Below, in pieces: positions 25,365 to 35,100 of a stretch of 64,000 nt of DNA. The notes beneath the pieces are model-generated. The model saw nothing but the letters and a program-made list of their open reading frames with translations, ran no database searches and was not told the origin of the DNA. The stretch is from Sphingobium terrigena (GTDB lineage: Bacteria; Pseudomonadota; Alphaproteobacteria; Sphingomonadales; Sphingomonadaceae). Within the stretch, counting starts at the first letter, position 1, and each line of letters opens with the position of its first letter. Both the position numbers and the translations under genes were made by a program. The stretch covers positions 1-64,000 of the forward strand of contig NZ_QVRA01000018.1 of assembly GCF_003591655.1 (NCBI RefSeq), given 5' to 3'.

Positions 25365-27125
25365 ATGACATCCTATGCACCGCCTGTCAGCGACATAACC
25401 TTCCTGCTCGGAGAGGTCTTCGACTTCGACGGCCTGATGCGGAGGCTGCCGGGCCACGAAGACGTCAACGCGGACCTCGCTGTCTCGATTCTCGATGAGG
25501 CTGGCAAGTTCTGCGTCGGCGTGCTCGAACCGCTGAACCGGTCCGGCGACGAGGAGGGCTGCCGGCTTGAAAACGGGGCCGTCTCCACGCCGAAGGGCTT
25601 TCCCGAAGCCTATCGGGCATTCGTAGAGGCCGGCTGGGCCGGTCTTTCGGGCGATCCGGAATATAGCGGCCAGGGTCTGCCGCGCGTCGTACAGATACTG
25701 GTCGATGAGATGATCTCCTCCGTGAACCTGTCCTTCGGCCTGTTCCCCGGGCTCACCCGAGGCGCGGTGGAGGCGATCTCCCGCCACGCGAACTCGGACC
25801 TCAAGGCGACCTATCTGCCGAAGATGATCTCCGGCGAATGGACTGGCGCAATGGCGCTCACCGAAGCCGCGGCCGGTACCGACCTCGGCCTTTTGACAAC
25901 GAAGGCAGAGCCCGTTGGCGACGGCTCCTATCGGATCAAGGGCACGAAGATATTCATCTCCTCCGGCGACCATGACTTCGGCGGCAATATCATCCACCTG
26001 ATCCTCGCGCGCTTGCCGGGCGCGCCGAAGGGGGTCAAGGGCATCAGCCTGTTCCTGGCTCCGAAGTTCCTCATCGGGAAGGACGGTTCGCTCGGAGCGC
26101 GCAACGACATGTCCGTCGGGTCGCTCGAACACAAGATGGGCATTCACGCGCAGCCGACCTGCGTCATGAACTACGACGGCGCGATCGGTTGGCTCGTCGG
26201 CGAGGCGGGCCGCGGCCTCAACGCCATGTTCACGATGATGAACGCCGAGCGTCTTTTTGTCGGCATCCAGGGACTCGGCATCGCAGAAGCGGCGAACCAG
26301 AAGGCCACGGGCTACGCACGCGAGCGCCTTCAGGGCCGTTCTTCAGACGGCACCCGCGGTCCCGTTGCGATTATCGAACACCCCGACGTACGCAGGATGC
26401 TGCTGACCGGCCGCAGCCTGGCCGATGCCTCCCGGGCGCTGGCGATCTGGACCGCCATGCAAATGGACATCGCCGCCCGGCATCCTGACGAGGCCGCGCG
26501 CAGGGAAGCCGACGGGTTCGTGGCACTGCTCACGCCGGTTGTGAAGGCAGCGTTCACCGATTTCGGCTTCGAGACGGCCGTGGCCTCGCAGCAGGTGCTC
26601 GGCGGCCACGGCTACATCCGCGAATGGGGCATGGAGCAGTTCGTCCGAGACGCGCGCATTACGCAGATCTACGAGGGCACCAACGGCGTTCAGGCGCTCG
26701 ACCTCGTCAGCCGCAAGTTGCCGATGGAGGATGGCGCGCTGGCCTCGCGCTTTTTCGCGCTCATCGAGCAGGATCTGCGTACAGCTGCGGATTTACCCGC
26801 AGCGGGTGTCATCACGAAGGCCACTGCCCAGGCGCTCGGTCGCCTGGAAACCACGACGCGCCACCTTCTCGCGGCGCGAGCCGCGCCCGCGGAGGCCGGA
26901 GCTGCCGCCGCCGATTATCTGCGCCTTTTCGCACTCGTGGCCTTCGGCTGGGTGTGGGTCCGGATGGCGGCCCAGGCGGCCACCGGACAGACTCCGCTTC
27001 ATCGCCGCAAGCTGGCGACCGCGACGTTCTTCGCAGAGCGGGTGCTGCCGCAGACGCTCTGGCTGGAGGCGGCAATCATCAGCGGGGCAGCGTCTTTGAT
27101 GGATATCGAAGCCGAACTGCTTTGA
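25365..27125 (+). CDS. Acyl-CoA dehydrogenase (FadE-like)
   Basis: This FAD enzyme catalyses the first beta-oxidation step (acyl-CoA to trans-2-enoyl-CoA). The 586-aa length fits the long FadE group with a C-terminal helical extension. Motifs are MISGEWTGAMALTEAAAGTDLG, KGTKIFISSGDHD, AVASQQVLGGHGYIREWGMEQFVRD trimmed here to its core, and IYEGTNGVQALDL with the catalytic glutamate. It lies 18 nt after the broken FadN gene and continues the operon. Confidence 0.9.
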   Translation: MTSYAPPVSDITFLLGEVFDFDGLMRRLPGHEDVNADLAVSILDEAGKFCVGVLEPLNRSGDEEGCRLENGAVSTPKGFPEAYRAFVEAGWAGLSGDPEYSGQGLPRVVQILVDEMISSVNLSFGLFPGLTRGAVEAISRHANSDLKATYLPKMISGEWTGAMALTEAAAGTDLGLLTTKAEPVGDGSYRIKGTKIFISSGDHDFGGNIIHLILARLPGAPKGVKGISLFLAPKFLIGKDGSLGARNDMSVGSLEHKMGIHAQPTCVMNYDGAIGWLVGEAGRGLNAMFTMMNAERLFVGIQGLGIAEAANQKATGYARERLQGRSSDGTRGPVAIIEHPDVRRMLLTGRSLADASRALAIWTAMQMDIAARHPDEAARREADGFVALLTPVVKAAFTDFGFETAVASQQVLGGHGYIREWGMEQFVRDARITQIYEGTNGVQALDLVSRKLPMEDGALASRFFALIEQDLRTAADLPAAGVITKATAQALGRLETTTRHLLAARAAPAEAGAAAADYLRLFALVAFGWVWVRMAAQAATGQTPLHRRKLATATFFAERVLPQTLWLEAAIISGAASLMDIEAELL

Positions 27126-27151
27126 TCAGAAATTCCTTGGGAGGAAATGTG

Positions 27152-28840
27152 ATGCTTGGACAGATGATGCACTCGCCGCTGCTCGTGTCGTCGATTCTGC
27201 GACACGCGGCGGCCTATCACGGCGACACGGAGGTCGTATCGCGCACGGTGGAAGGGCCGATCCACCGCTATACCTATGCCGAGCTTTCAAGGCGCGCGCA
27301 GAAGCTCGCCAATGCCCTCGGACGCCTCGGCCTCGAAAACGGCGACCGGGTCGGAACACTGGCCTGGAACGGCTATCGGCACATGGAGCTCTATTATGGC
27401 GTGTCCGGATCCGGCCTCGTCTGCCACACGATCAACCCGCGCCTCTTCCCAGAGCAGATCTCCTATATCATCGCGCATGCCGGAGACAGGATCCTCTTCT
27501 CGGACCTGTCGTTCCTGCCGATCCTCGAAGTGCTGGCGGACAGGCTGAAGGATCTGAAGGCCGTCGTCATCATGACCGACGAAGCCCATATGCCGAAATC
27601 CGAGATCCTTCCCGGTCTCGTCTGCTACGAGACACTGATCGCGGGAGAATCGGACGAATACGAGTGGCCGGATCTCGATGAGAATACTGCGTCGGGCCTG
27701 TGCTACACCTCCGGGACTACGGGCGAGCCCAAGGGCGTGCTCTACAGCCATCGGTCCAGCGTATTGCACGCCATGACCTGCGCGCTGCCCGATGTGCTGG
27801 GACTCTCGGCCCTGGATTCGGCCTCGCCGATCGTGCCGATGTTCCACGTCAATGCCTGGGGTGTCCCTTTCGCGGCACCGATGGTCGGCGCCAAGCTTGT
27901 TATGCCGGGGCCGAGGCTGGACGGCGCCAGCCTGCATGAGTTGTTCGAGCAGGAAGGCGTGACATTTACCGCCGGTGTGCCGACCGTTTGGCTCGCACTG
28001 CTGGACTGGATGGACTCGCACGCCCAATCGTTCACAAGTCTGAAGCGCGTCGCGATCGGGGGTTCCGCTTCGCCTCCGATCATGATCAGCCGCTTCCAGA
28101 ACAAGGGTGTCATGGTCCGGCACGCCTGGGGGATGACCGAGACCAGCCCGATCGGCCTCGCCGCGACGTTGAAGACGAAGCACGAAGGACTACCGGCCGA
28201 ACAGAAACTGGCGCTGCAGGCCAAGCAGGGACGGCCGCTTTTCGGCATGGAGTTCTGCATCAAGGGCGCCGATGGCGAGCCGATCGCGAGGGACGGCAAG
28301 AGCTTCGGTTCGATGCTCGTGCGCGGCCCCTGGGTCGCCGCCGGCTACTACAACAGCCCCATCAGCCCGGCGCACGCGGCAGAGGGCTGGTTCGACACGG
28401 GCGACGTCGTGACCATGGATGCCGATGGTTTTATCCAGATCGTCGACCGCACCAAGGATGTGGTTAAATCCGGCGGCGAATGGATTAGCTCGATCGAGCT
28501 GGAGAATATCGCCCAGGCCCATCCGGCCATCAAAGAGGCCGCTGTCGTCGGCAAGCCGGACGAGCGCTGGGGCGAGCGCCCGGTGCTCATCGTGCAGCTC
28601 AAGCCGGAGATGAATTTCTCACGTCAGGACATGGTCGAACTGTACACGGGTAAGATTCCCAAATGGAGTATTCCGGACGATGTGCTGGTCGTCGAGGAGC
28701 TGCCGCATACCGCGACCGGGAAGCTGCTGAAGACAGCCATCCGCGAGATCGTCGTGAAGGAACTGCAGGTGGGATCGCTGGACGAAGGTACTGCAGGAGG
28801 CGACCTGGATCTGCATCCGGCGCCCGGCAGAGCTTCATAG
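27152..28840 (+). CDS. alkK: AlkK-like medium-chain acyl-CoA synthetase
   Basis: This AMP-forming ligase (562 aa) activates the fatty acid to its CoA ester for beta-oxidation. The P-loop is [12 protein letters not shown] (185-196). Later motifs are [22 protein letters not shown] and the C-terminal hinge [15 protein letters not shown] with the catalytic lysine in TATGKLLK. The start MLGQMM and the region [14 protein letters not shown] resemble AlkK of GPo1. A GGGAGG site precedes the ATG. It is the last gene of the alk operon. Confidence 0.92.
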   Translation: MLGQMMHSPLLVSSILRHAAAYHGDTEVVSRTVEGPIHRYTYAELSRRAQKLANALGRLGLENGDRVGTLAWNGYRHMELYYGVSGSGLVCHTINPRLFPEQISYIIAHAGDRILFSDLSFLPILEVLADRLKDLKAVVIMTDEAHMPKSEILPGLVCYETLIAGESDEYEWPDLDENTASGLCYTSGTTGEPKGVLYSHRSSVLHAMTCALPDVLGLSALDSASPIVPMFHVNAWGVPFAAPMVGAKLVMPGPRLDGASLHELFEQEGVTFTAGVPTVWLALLDWMDSHAQSFTSLKRVAIGGSASPPIMISRFQNKGVMVRHAWGMTETSPIGLAATLKTKHEGLPAEQKLALQAKQGRPLFGMEFCIKGADGEPIARDGKSFGSMLVRGPWVAAGYYNSPISPAHAAEGWFDTGDVVTMDADGFIQIVDRTKDVVKSGGEWISSIELENIAQAHPAIKEAAVVGKPDERWGERPVLIVQLKPEMNFSRQDMVELYTGKIPKWSIPDDVLVVEELPHTATGKLLKTAIREIVVKELQVGSLDEGTAGGDLDLHPAPGRAS

Positions 28841-28844
28841 CGAA

Positions 28845-29023
28845 GCTCCCCACATCGGGCAGATATACACGAACTCGACACTGCCCGATAGCTGATCAAA
28901 AAGGGTCTGGATCCTGGCGCGGTGTTGCTTTGGCGCGGCCACCGGTGTCGCTTCGACGATCTGACCGCCCATAGCGAGATAACCACGTTCCTTGAGCTGT
29001 TGGTCGAAATTAGCGAACAACAC
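28845..29023 (-). pseudogene. IS5-family transposase internal fragment
   Basis: The frame reads MLFANFDQQLKERGYLAMGG and then QIVEATPVAAPKQH. This is the central part of an IS5-group transposase, where the first catalytic aspartate usually follows QIVDAT; here it is Glu. It starts a few bases after the acyl-CoA synthetase stop, so an IS scar marks the end of the alk island. Confidence 0.7.
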
Positions 29024-29144
29024 ATCTAGTTAGCGGTATCGGGAAGACTCGGCCTGCGACGAAATGAAAGAGATTTTCGCTCAAAAGTACACGGTTCAGG
29101 AGAGGGCTCGAGAGGCATTCCTCCTTTTAGAAGGGTCTGCCGTT

Positions 29145-29897
29145 ATGTTGACCAAACTGGATCTGAACCACTTCCTTAAGGCCTTTCGCTCGGTTCTGAC
29201 CGAAGACGATTTAAATGAAGCCCTAAGGCGGGTCACCAATATGCTCGGGTTCTCGCAGTTTGCGATGGGCCACCATGTTGACCTGACGTGCCCGCCGCAA
29301 GGAGCAATCCGGTTATCGACCTATAACGAAGACTGGGTATCCCATGTCCTCGAGCGCGCATATTTCGCGGAGGATCCTATCCATCTTGCAAGTACCAAGA
29401 CCGTCAATGGCTTCTCGTGGCACGACGTCGGAGACATCATCCGTCTGACGCCCCGTCACAAGCAGATTCTTTCGGAAGCCATCGGCTTCGGCCTTGGCGC
29501 TGGTTTCACGGTGCCTGTGCATCTGCCCGGTGAATATCAGGGAACATGCTCCTTCGCGGCGCGATCGCTCGACCAACTCCACGAAAACGCACTGCCAATC
29601 GCCCAACTGTGCGGTACATTTGCATTCGAAGCAGCCAGGCGGATCATGCGGAAGAAATTGAGGCTTGAGGATACCGTTGTACCGGACCTTACGCCGCGAC
29701 AGATGGAAGCGCTTGTCCTCGTCGGAAGGGGAAAGACCGACCGGGAGATCGGCAATATTCTCGGCGTATCGCGATCGACCGCCCATGAACATGTCGAGGG
29801 GGTGAGGCGGGCTTATGGTAACGCGCAGCGCGCCTATTTGATCGTGCGGGCGCTCTTTGATGGACAGATCGCCTTCACCGATCTCCTTCGGCGCTAA
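29145..29897 (+). CDS. LuxR-family regulator with autoinducer-binding-like domain
   Basis: The protein has about 250 aa. The N-terminal half resembles an acyl-homoserine-lactone binding domain (YNEDWVSHVLERAYFAEDP, later GFSWHDV). The C-terminal half is a LuxR helix-turn-helix, LTPRQMEALVLVGRGKTDRE followed by SRSTAHEHVEGVRRAYG. No LuxI-type synthase is in the window, so it is a LuxR solo if it binds lactones at all. I prefer the ATG at 29145 (AAGGG upstream); an ATG at 29064 would add 27 residues. Whether it controls the alk genes is unknown. Confidence 0.85.
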   Translation: MLTKLDLNHFLKAFRSVLTEDDLNEALRRVTNMLGFSQFAMGHHVDLTCPPQGAIRLSTYNEDWVSHVLERAYFAEDPIHLASTKTVNGFSWHDVGDIIRLTPRHKQILSEAIGFGLGAGFTVPVHLPGEYQGTCSFAARSLDQLHENALPIAQLCGTFAFEAARRIMRKKLRLEDTVVPDLTPRQMEALVLVGRGKTDREIGNILGVSRSTAHEHVEGVRRAYGNAQRAYLIVRALFDGQIAFTDLLRR

Positions 29898-29926
29898 CAG
29901 GGCAGGTAACGTCAACGCTGATGGCG

Positions 29927-30388
29927 TTATCGCATCGTCCCGCCTACCGATCGCCAGCGCGACTGTTGAAAATTAGCCCGGTCCGCTTGGAAAAGGATTG
30001 CGCGTGCCACCGCGATATAGCTTCGCGGATGGACACCGTCCCTCGAGCCGGCGCTTTTTATATCGACCGTCCGGTCGCCAAAACGCCGCGCCACGCGATA
30101 CACATCCCATGCAGGCGTCGGCTGCCGAGGGTATATCCACGTAACCTTTGCGCCCCACAGCTTACGTCGCAGTGTGACAAGGTCGCGTGCACGCGACGGG
30201 CTCAGACGATCATTGGAGCCTGCTGAGACAACGACCTGGCGATACCCGATTGAAGGTGCCATTGCCGCTATTGACCCGACAGAGGCCCCGTTCCGCGCCA
30301 GGACATCGCACCCTCCGAAATGAAGGATCTGCAGCGCTGCGGCGACACCGATCGCGATGCTGTCTCCGAGGATCAGGCAACTCGACAA
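29927..30388 (-). CDS. SGNH/GDSL-like hydrolase
   Basis: This short predicted hydrolase (about 153 aa) has the block order of the SGNH fold: LILGDSIAIG (Ser), NGASVG (Gly), VVVSAGSNDRLSP (Asn) and SRDGVHP (Asp-His). Its substrate is unknown; cell-wall acyl groups are possible beside a transfer operon. The start is uncertain: no ATG fits well, and I suggest a TTG preceded by GGAGTGG. It diverges from the next gene. Confidence 0.6.
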   Translation of the reverse strand: MSSCLILGDSIAIGVAAALQILHFGGCDVLARNGASVGSIAAMAPSIGYRQVVVSAGSNDRLSPSRARDLVTLRRKLWGAKVTWIYPRQPTPAWDVYRVARRFGDRTVDIKSAGSRDGVHPRSYIAVARAILFQADRANFQQSRWRSVGGTMR

Positions 30389-30542
30389 CAGACCACTCCA
30401 GGGTGAGGAGAGAAGTGGGAAAGGGCGGTCGGCCGCTCGCCAAGGGAATGACCATAGGACGTGAATTGGAGCCGAAGTTCGCCATGACGGGATTCCAATC
30501 TTTCCTTGCCGATGGTATTCTCCACGGCAGAAAGGATCCGGC

Positions 30543-30995
30543 ATGGGCCCAGTCGACGTCATGAGCGAACAGGCAGAATTGGACGCGAGCGCTGTGCGGT
30601 CGCGGCCCCGAGCATCGGCCTGGCTGTGGCGCCCCTGGTATGCGAAACTCTGGTGGGCCAGCATCGCTATCTATTGGACGGGCAAACTCGCCTCCTATTG
30701 GAGCCCAGTTCTCGACGATGCTTATTCGACCGCGGTGGCCGGCTATCTCAATATCGCCCTCTATCCGTTCACCGCTTTGATGGTTCTTGGAGTGCGCTTT
30801 GTACCGGCGTGGATGGAATATTACGGCTGGGAATGGGTCGAGCCATCTCATGACGAGTTGTTTCCGAAGCGCTCCGTTGGTGGATACCTCGACCCGATGG
30901 CCGACCCCCTCGATCCTCGCTCGCCCAACCACTGGCGATATCTAGGGAACCTCTGCGCAGGTAGAGAATTGGGCGTCGTGCGGCGTCAACGGTGA
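30543..30995 (+). CDS. Small membrane protein, 3' end altered by an IS5 insertion
   Basis: The protein (150 aa as it stands) has two likely transmembrane stretches (AKLWWASIAIYWTG and LNIALYPFTALMVLGV) and a polar C terminus with YLDPMADPLDPRSPNHW. Function is unknown; it faces traG convergently and probably belongs to the transfer region. An AAAGGA site supports this ATG. The IS5 element enters at 30942-30945. Joining the flanks with one target copy gives NHWRYLDDMK and a stop at 32156, so the ancestral protein had 138 residues. It now ends in 16 IS-encoded residues. Confidence 0.7.
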   Translation: MGPVDVMSEQAELDASAVRSRPRASAWLWRPWYAKLWWASIAIYWTGKLASYWSPVLDDAYSTAVAGYLNIALYPFTALMVLGVRFVPAWMEYYGWEWVEPSHDELFPKRSVGGYLDPMADPLDPRSPNHWRYLGNLCAGRELGVVRRQR

Positions 30996-32138
30996 GCTTT
31001 GCCGCGCCGCGCTCCTTGCGGTGCGCGAATTTGGCCAATATTGTGGATTTTCGGCCTATTTCCGTCGGTATTTGGCTGTTTTCCGGGCCGTTTCCCGTTC
31101 TGCGGGCGCAATTAGCCTGCAGTTCAGGCCAATTGCTCGCGCATGATGTAGATATTGGCCAGGGTGAGCTGGCAGAAAATCTGCTGGTTGTTCTTGTACA
31201 GTCCGCGATAACGGGTCCTGGTGTAGCCGAACTGGCGCTTGACGACCCGGAAGACATGCTCGACCTTGGAGCGGAACGAAGACGTCAGCCGGTTGATCCG
31301 GCGCTGTTCATCGGTCAGGGCCTGGCCCTTCTTGCGCTTGAAGGGCGTGGCCCAGACGACGTCGGCTTCGGTTCGATCGGCTTCGAGCGAACGCTCATTG
31401 CTGGCATAGGCGCTGTCGCCAAAGGCAATTTCCTCCTCGCCGTAAAGCAAGGCATCGGTCGCCACGCTATCATGCACATTGGCCGATGTCATTTCGGCCG
31501 AATGCACGCAGCCCGAAGCCGCGTCTGCGCCGATATGCGCCTTCATGCCGAAATACCATTGATTGCCCTTCCTGGTCTGCTTTATCTGGGGATCGCTCGA
31601 CTTCGTGCGGTTCTTGGTCGATGGCGGCGCGGCGATCAAAGTCGCATCCACGATCGTGCCCTGGCGCAACAGCAAACCGCGCTCGGTCAAAACCGCCGTC
31701 ATCTCGTCAAACAGCGCTTTGCTCAATTCATGCTTCTCAAGCAAATGCCGGAACTTCAAGATCGTCGTCTCGTCGGGTACGCCCTCGAAGTCGAGGCCCT
31801 GCAAATTCCCGCAACAGTGGCGTCTCCCACAGCGCTTCTTCCATCGCTGGATCGGACAGGCCAAACCATTGCTGCATGAAATGGATCTTCAGCATCGACC
31901 GCAACGGATAAGGACGACGCCCCCGCCCCACCACCGGGTAATGCGCAATGATCAACTGCTCGAACCGCTCCCACGGAACCACAGCCGCCATCTGATCCAG
32001 AAATACCGCCAGCCGCGTCTGTTTGCGTGGCCGTGAAATCCCAATCCCTGAAAAACGACCCTGCTTAATGCGGCCCTCCTTTTGCGAAGAGAATCATTCC
32101 ATCATTGCCTCTGCAAGGCCTACTTGCTCAGGGGTTCC
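30946..32138 (-). mobile_element. IS5-family insertion sequence, 1193 bp with target duplication
   Basis: The ends are inverted repeats: GGAACCTCTGCGCAGGTAGAG at the left matches, on the other strand, GGAACCCCTGAGCAAGTAGG at the right. The element is flanked by the 4-bp duplication CTAG (30942-30945 and 32139-32142), which fits the YTAR target of the IS5 group. It carries one transposase gene on the minus strand, which is frameshifted. The intact target duplication indicates a single, fairly recent insertion. Confidence 0.9.
31124..32069 (-). pseudogene. IS5 transposase with a one-base frameshift
   Basis: The N-terminal part reads RFSGIGISRPRKQTRLAVFL, then AHYPVVGRGRRPYPLRSMLKI, up to LLREFAG near 31800. 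The remainder continues in another frame: GLDFEGVPDETTILKFRHLL, GTIVDATLIAAPPSTKN, YFGMKAHIGAD, SAYASNERS and HVFRVVKRQFGYTRTRYRGL. The conserved text LLREFAGLDFEG is broken by one extra G in a GGG run. The expected first codon is ATT at 32067-32069 instead of ATG. Ribosomal slippage or a sequencing error could explain the shift. Confidence 0.8.
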
Positions 32139-32158
32139 CTAGATGATATGAAATAGTT

Positions 32159-35100
32159 TCATTTATCCCGCCGCTCCTTGAATTTTGGATCACCATCAAA
32201 CGGGCCGTTAGCGAGATCATCCGAAAATCTGCCGCTGCCTAGGACTGACGATTGCTCGATCGAGGTAAGGGGTCCGGTAATATCGGCTGTCCCACGCGCG
32301 GAATCAGCGTTCTCGAGGTACCGGTTCCGCAATCCACGGTCGCCAAGCAACTGATCGGAGAGAACTCGTGTAAAAGCTTGCTCCGGATTGGGCGAGCGAG
32401 ATGCCGCGCGTTCTGCGGAAGCTACGGCTCCTCTCACGTCATAATTCACTATGTCTAGTGTAGCGTCGGCATTCTCTGAAGTTGTTCCGCGGTCGCTGCC
32501 TGCGAAACCTAACGAACCGCCCGCGCCGCCGGAAAGAGATGCCGAGCTCCCTTTTCCGCCACCCTTGGAGGACCCGCGCTGCGCGCTTGCTGAAACCGAA
32601 AGACCGACATCGGTTCCCATAGTGGTGCTGTCCTCCGCGCGACGAGTGATATTCCGCGACCATCCGGTTTGAGCCATAATTGCTTGAACATCCCGTTCGA
32701 GCGTGTCGGCGACCTGCGGTTTCAGCCGCCAATTCCCCTGGCGGTCCATCTCGAACCCGCCCTTGAGCCAATGGGCCATGGCGGCCTTTCCTTCGGCACC
32801 GCCACCGAGGAAATGCTCGATCGTGTCAGGGCCGGCCTGCTTGCCGGCTTCGAAGCGTGTGCTGGTGTCGCTACGCGCCGATCTAGTGAAACCCGTGCTG
32901 CTCGACACCAAGAGGTCATTATCGGCGAAACTGAACCGCGCCGAACCGCCACCGGCAATTGCACCATATTGGCTGTCATTGATCAGCCCGGCGCGGCGCA
33001 GTTGACCAGCGACCTCTGGCGTTACGTTCATGGCAAGGTCGCCATTCTGGCTCATCGCTAGCTGCTTCTTCGTCATCGTGATGCCATTGGCGCGCAGCAG
33101 CCCCTGCATTCGCGTCAGGCGCTGATTGTCGACGATTCGAGACGTACGCTCATTACGCGCGCGATCCGCGATCCCACCGGCGCCGCCGTCAGCCATATCG
33201 ACCTGATTGCCGGCCGTCCCGGCAAGCGTGCGGATGAAGCTATCGAGCCGCGCAGCTTCGCGCGTCGAGACGCCTGCCGCCTCCGCGCCCTCCGCAAACC
33301 CAAAATTGTCCGACTGTCGACGCTCTTCCCCGATGCGCGCCGCGCTCCTCGTACCGTCCCGCCCAACTTCGCGTTGCGCGTCGAGCTTGCCCGCGCGCTC
33401 GGCAAAATCGAACCCGGCTGTCTCGCGCGTCCGTCCGTAGACACTCGTTCCCTCGCGTCCTGCTTCCGCGGTGGCCCCATCCGCCGTACCGAGTTGCGTC
33501 GACGCATTATAGGTTTCGAGCGCGTGCTCGACCTGCGCCTCATTGCGGCCAGTCGCGCGGGAGAGTTGGGTGATCGCGGAAGAGCGCGCTTCGCCGGCGA
33601 GCGCGTTGATAAAGCCGATGCGGCGGCTGGTCTCCTGAACCGACAGGCCAAGCATGCCGGCGGCGTCGCGTTGTCCCTGGTTGGTGCCGGTCCGATGGGC
33701 CTGCTCGGTTGCCACGTTTCCGCGCTCGATGCCGGCGACCTTGTTGCCGGCGAAATCGCGCCGCCCTTCCATAGCACCGACCTGGACCTGCGCGGAGGTG
33801 ATGTCATTGCGGAGCATCGCTTCCTGGTCGAAGGCATTGGCGGTCAGCTTTGCAAAGGTCGGGTCCGCCGAGGCCTGAGCGATGACACCGGACGCCTTCA
33901 GCGCAGCGTCCTTCGGCGAGTAGCCGCCTCGCTCGAAGGCCCGCGTCGCGCCCTGCTGCATCATGTCGTAAGCGCGCTGATCCCCAAAGGCGCGCCATTG
34001 CACCAGATGCTGCGAGAACGCAGCGAAGGCGCGCTCACCAGCCTGACCGGAACCGAAATAGGTTGTACCCAAAGCCCGGAGCGCGTCCTTCTCGGCGAAC
34101 TGTTGAAACGCGGCCGTCGTGGCGTTGGCCCTGACTGCGCGTTGCGTCGCAGGGTTGGACAGATCCCCATTGACGAGCGCCGGTGCGAGCCCGCCAAGTT
34201 CGCGCGCCGCGTCGATCCCGCCCATGCCGAATGCCGGCACTCCTGGCACCCCGCTGTTGCGCTCACCCAACATCGTGCTCGCCGCGCCGAAGCTGCGGTT
34301 GGCGCCAAATGTCGATCGCTCGCCAAAGTCACCAAAGCTCGACGAAGCCCCGCGTCGCGCGGATGTGCCCAACGCGGACGCCTGTGCCTCAAGGGCCGAG
34401 GCGCGACCTTCCGCTGTGCCCATAGGCGACGCGGCGGCAGTGCCCTGACCCTGGACGCCGAGCGCGCCGCTGGTGAACGCCGTGAAGACATTCCCCGAGA
34501 ACCGGAACACCGTGAACACGAACGCGCCCGCCAGGCCCGCCGCCGCCGTGCGGAAGCTGCCGAAGATCGCAAGGGCCTTTTGCGCGGAAGAAGGGGCGAG
34601 AAGCCAGGCGTTGGCGCCGTTGGCGTTCGAGCGCATCTCGGCAAGCGCGCCCATCGCGCGCCCAAGGGTAAGCTGGTAAATGCCGGCATCGATCACGCCC
34701 CACAAGGCGACGAACACGAACAGCCCAAGCGCGAAGCTCATGACCCGAAGGTTGATCGGCGTCAGGATGAACAGAAGCGCGATCGGGATCATGAACAGCA
34801 TGATGCCGAATACGACCGCGCGGATCGTCGGCATCCATTCGTTTGCAACCGACATCGTGGCAAGACCGCTCGACATTACGGCGCGATTGGCCATGACCCG
34901 GGCCGCTGTTGCCGGGCTATCCTCGAACAGGACGTCGCCCACGGTGTTGCCGAGCAGGACATCTGTCATGAATGCCTGAAGCGACAGCGGAGAGCCCATC
35001 ATCATGCCGCCCACCTCGCCGAGCTGGGCGCGGCAGCGAGTGAGCTGATTGGCATCGGTCGCGTCGAAGCCCGTCCGCAGGCAAACCTGCCTGGTGTAAT

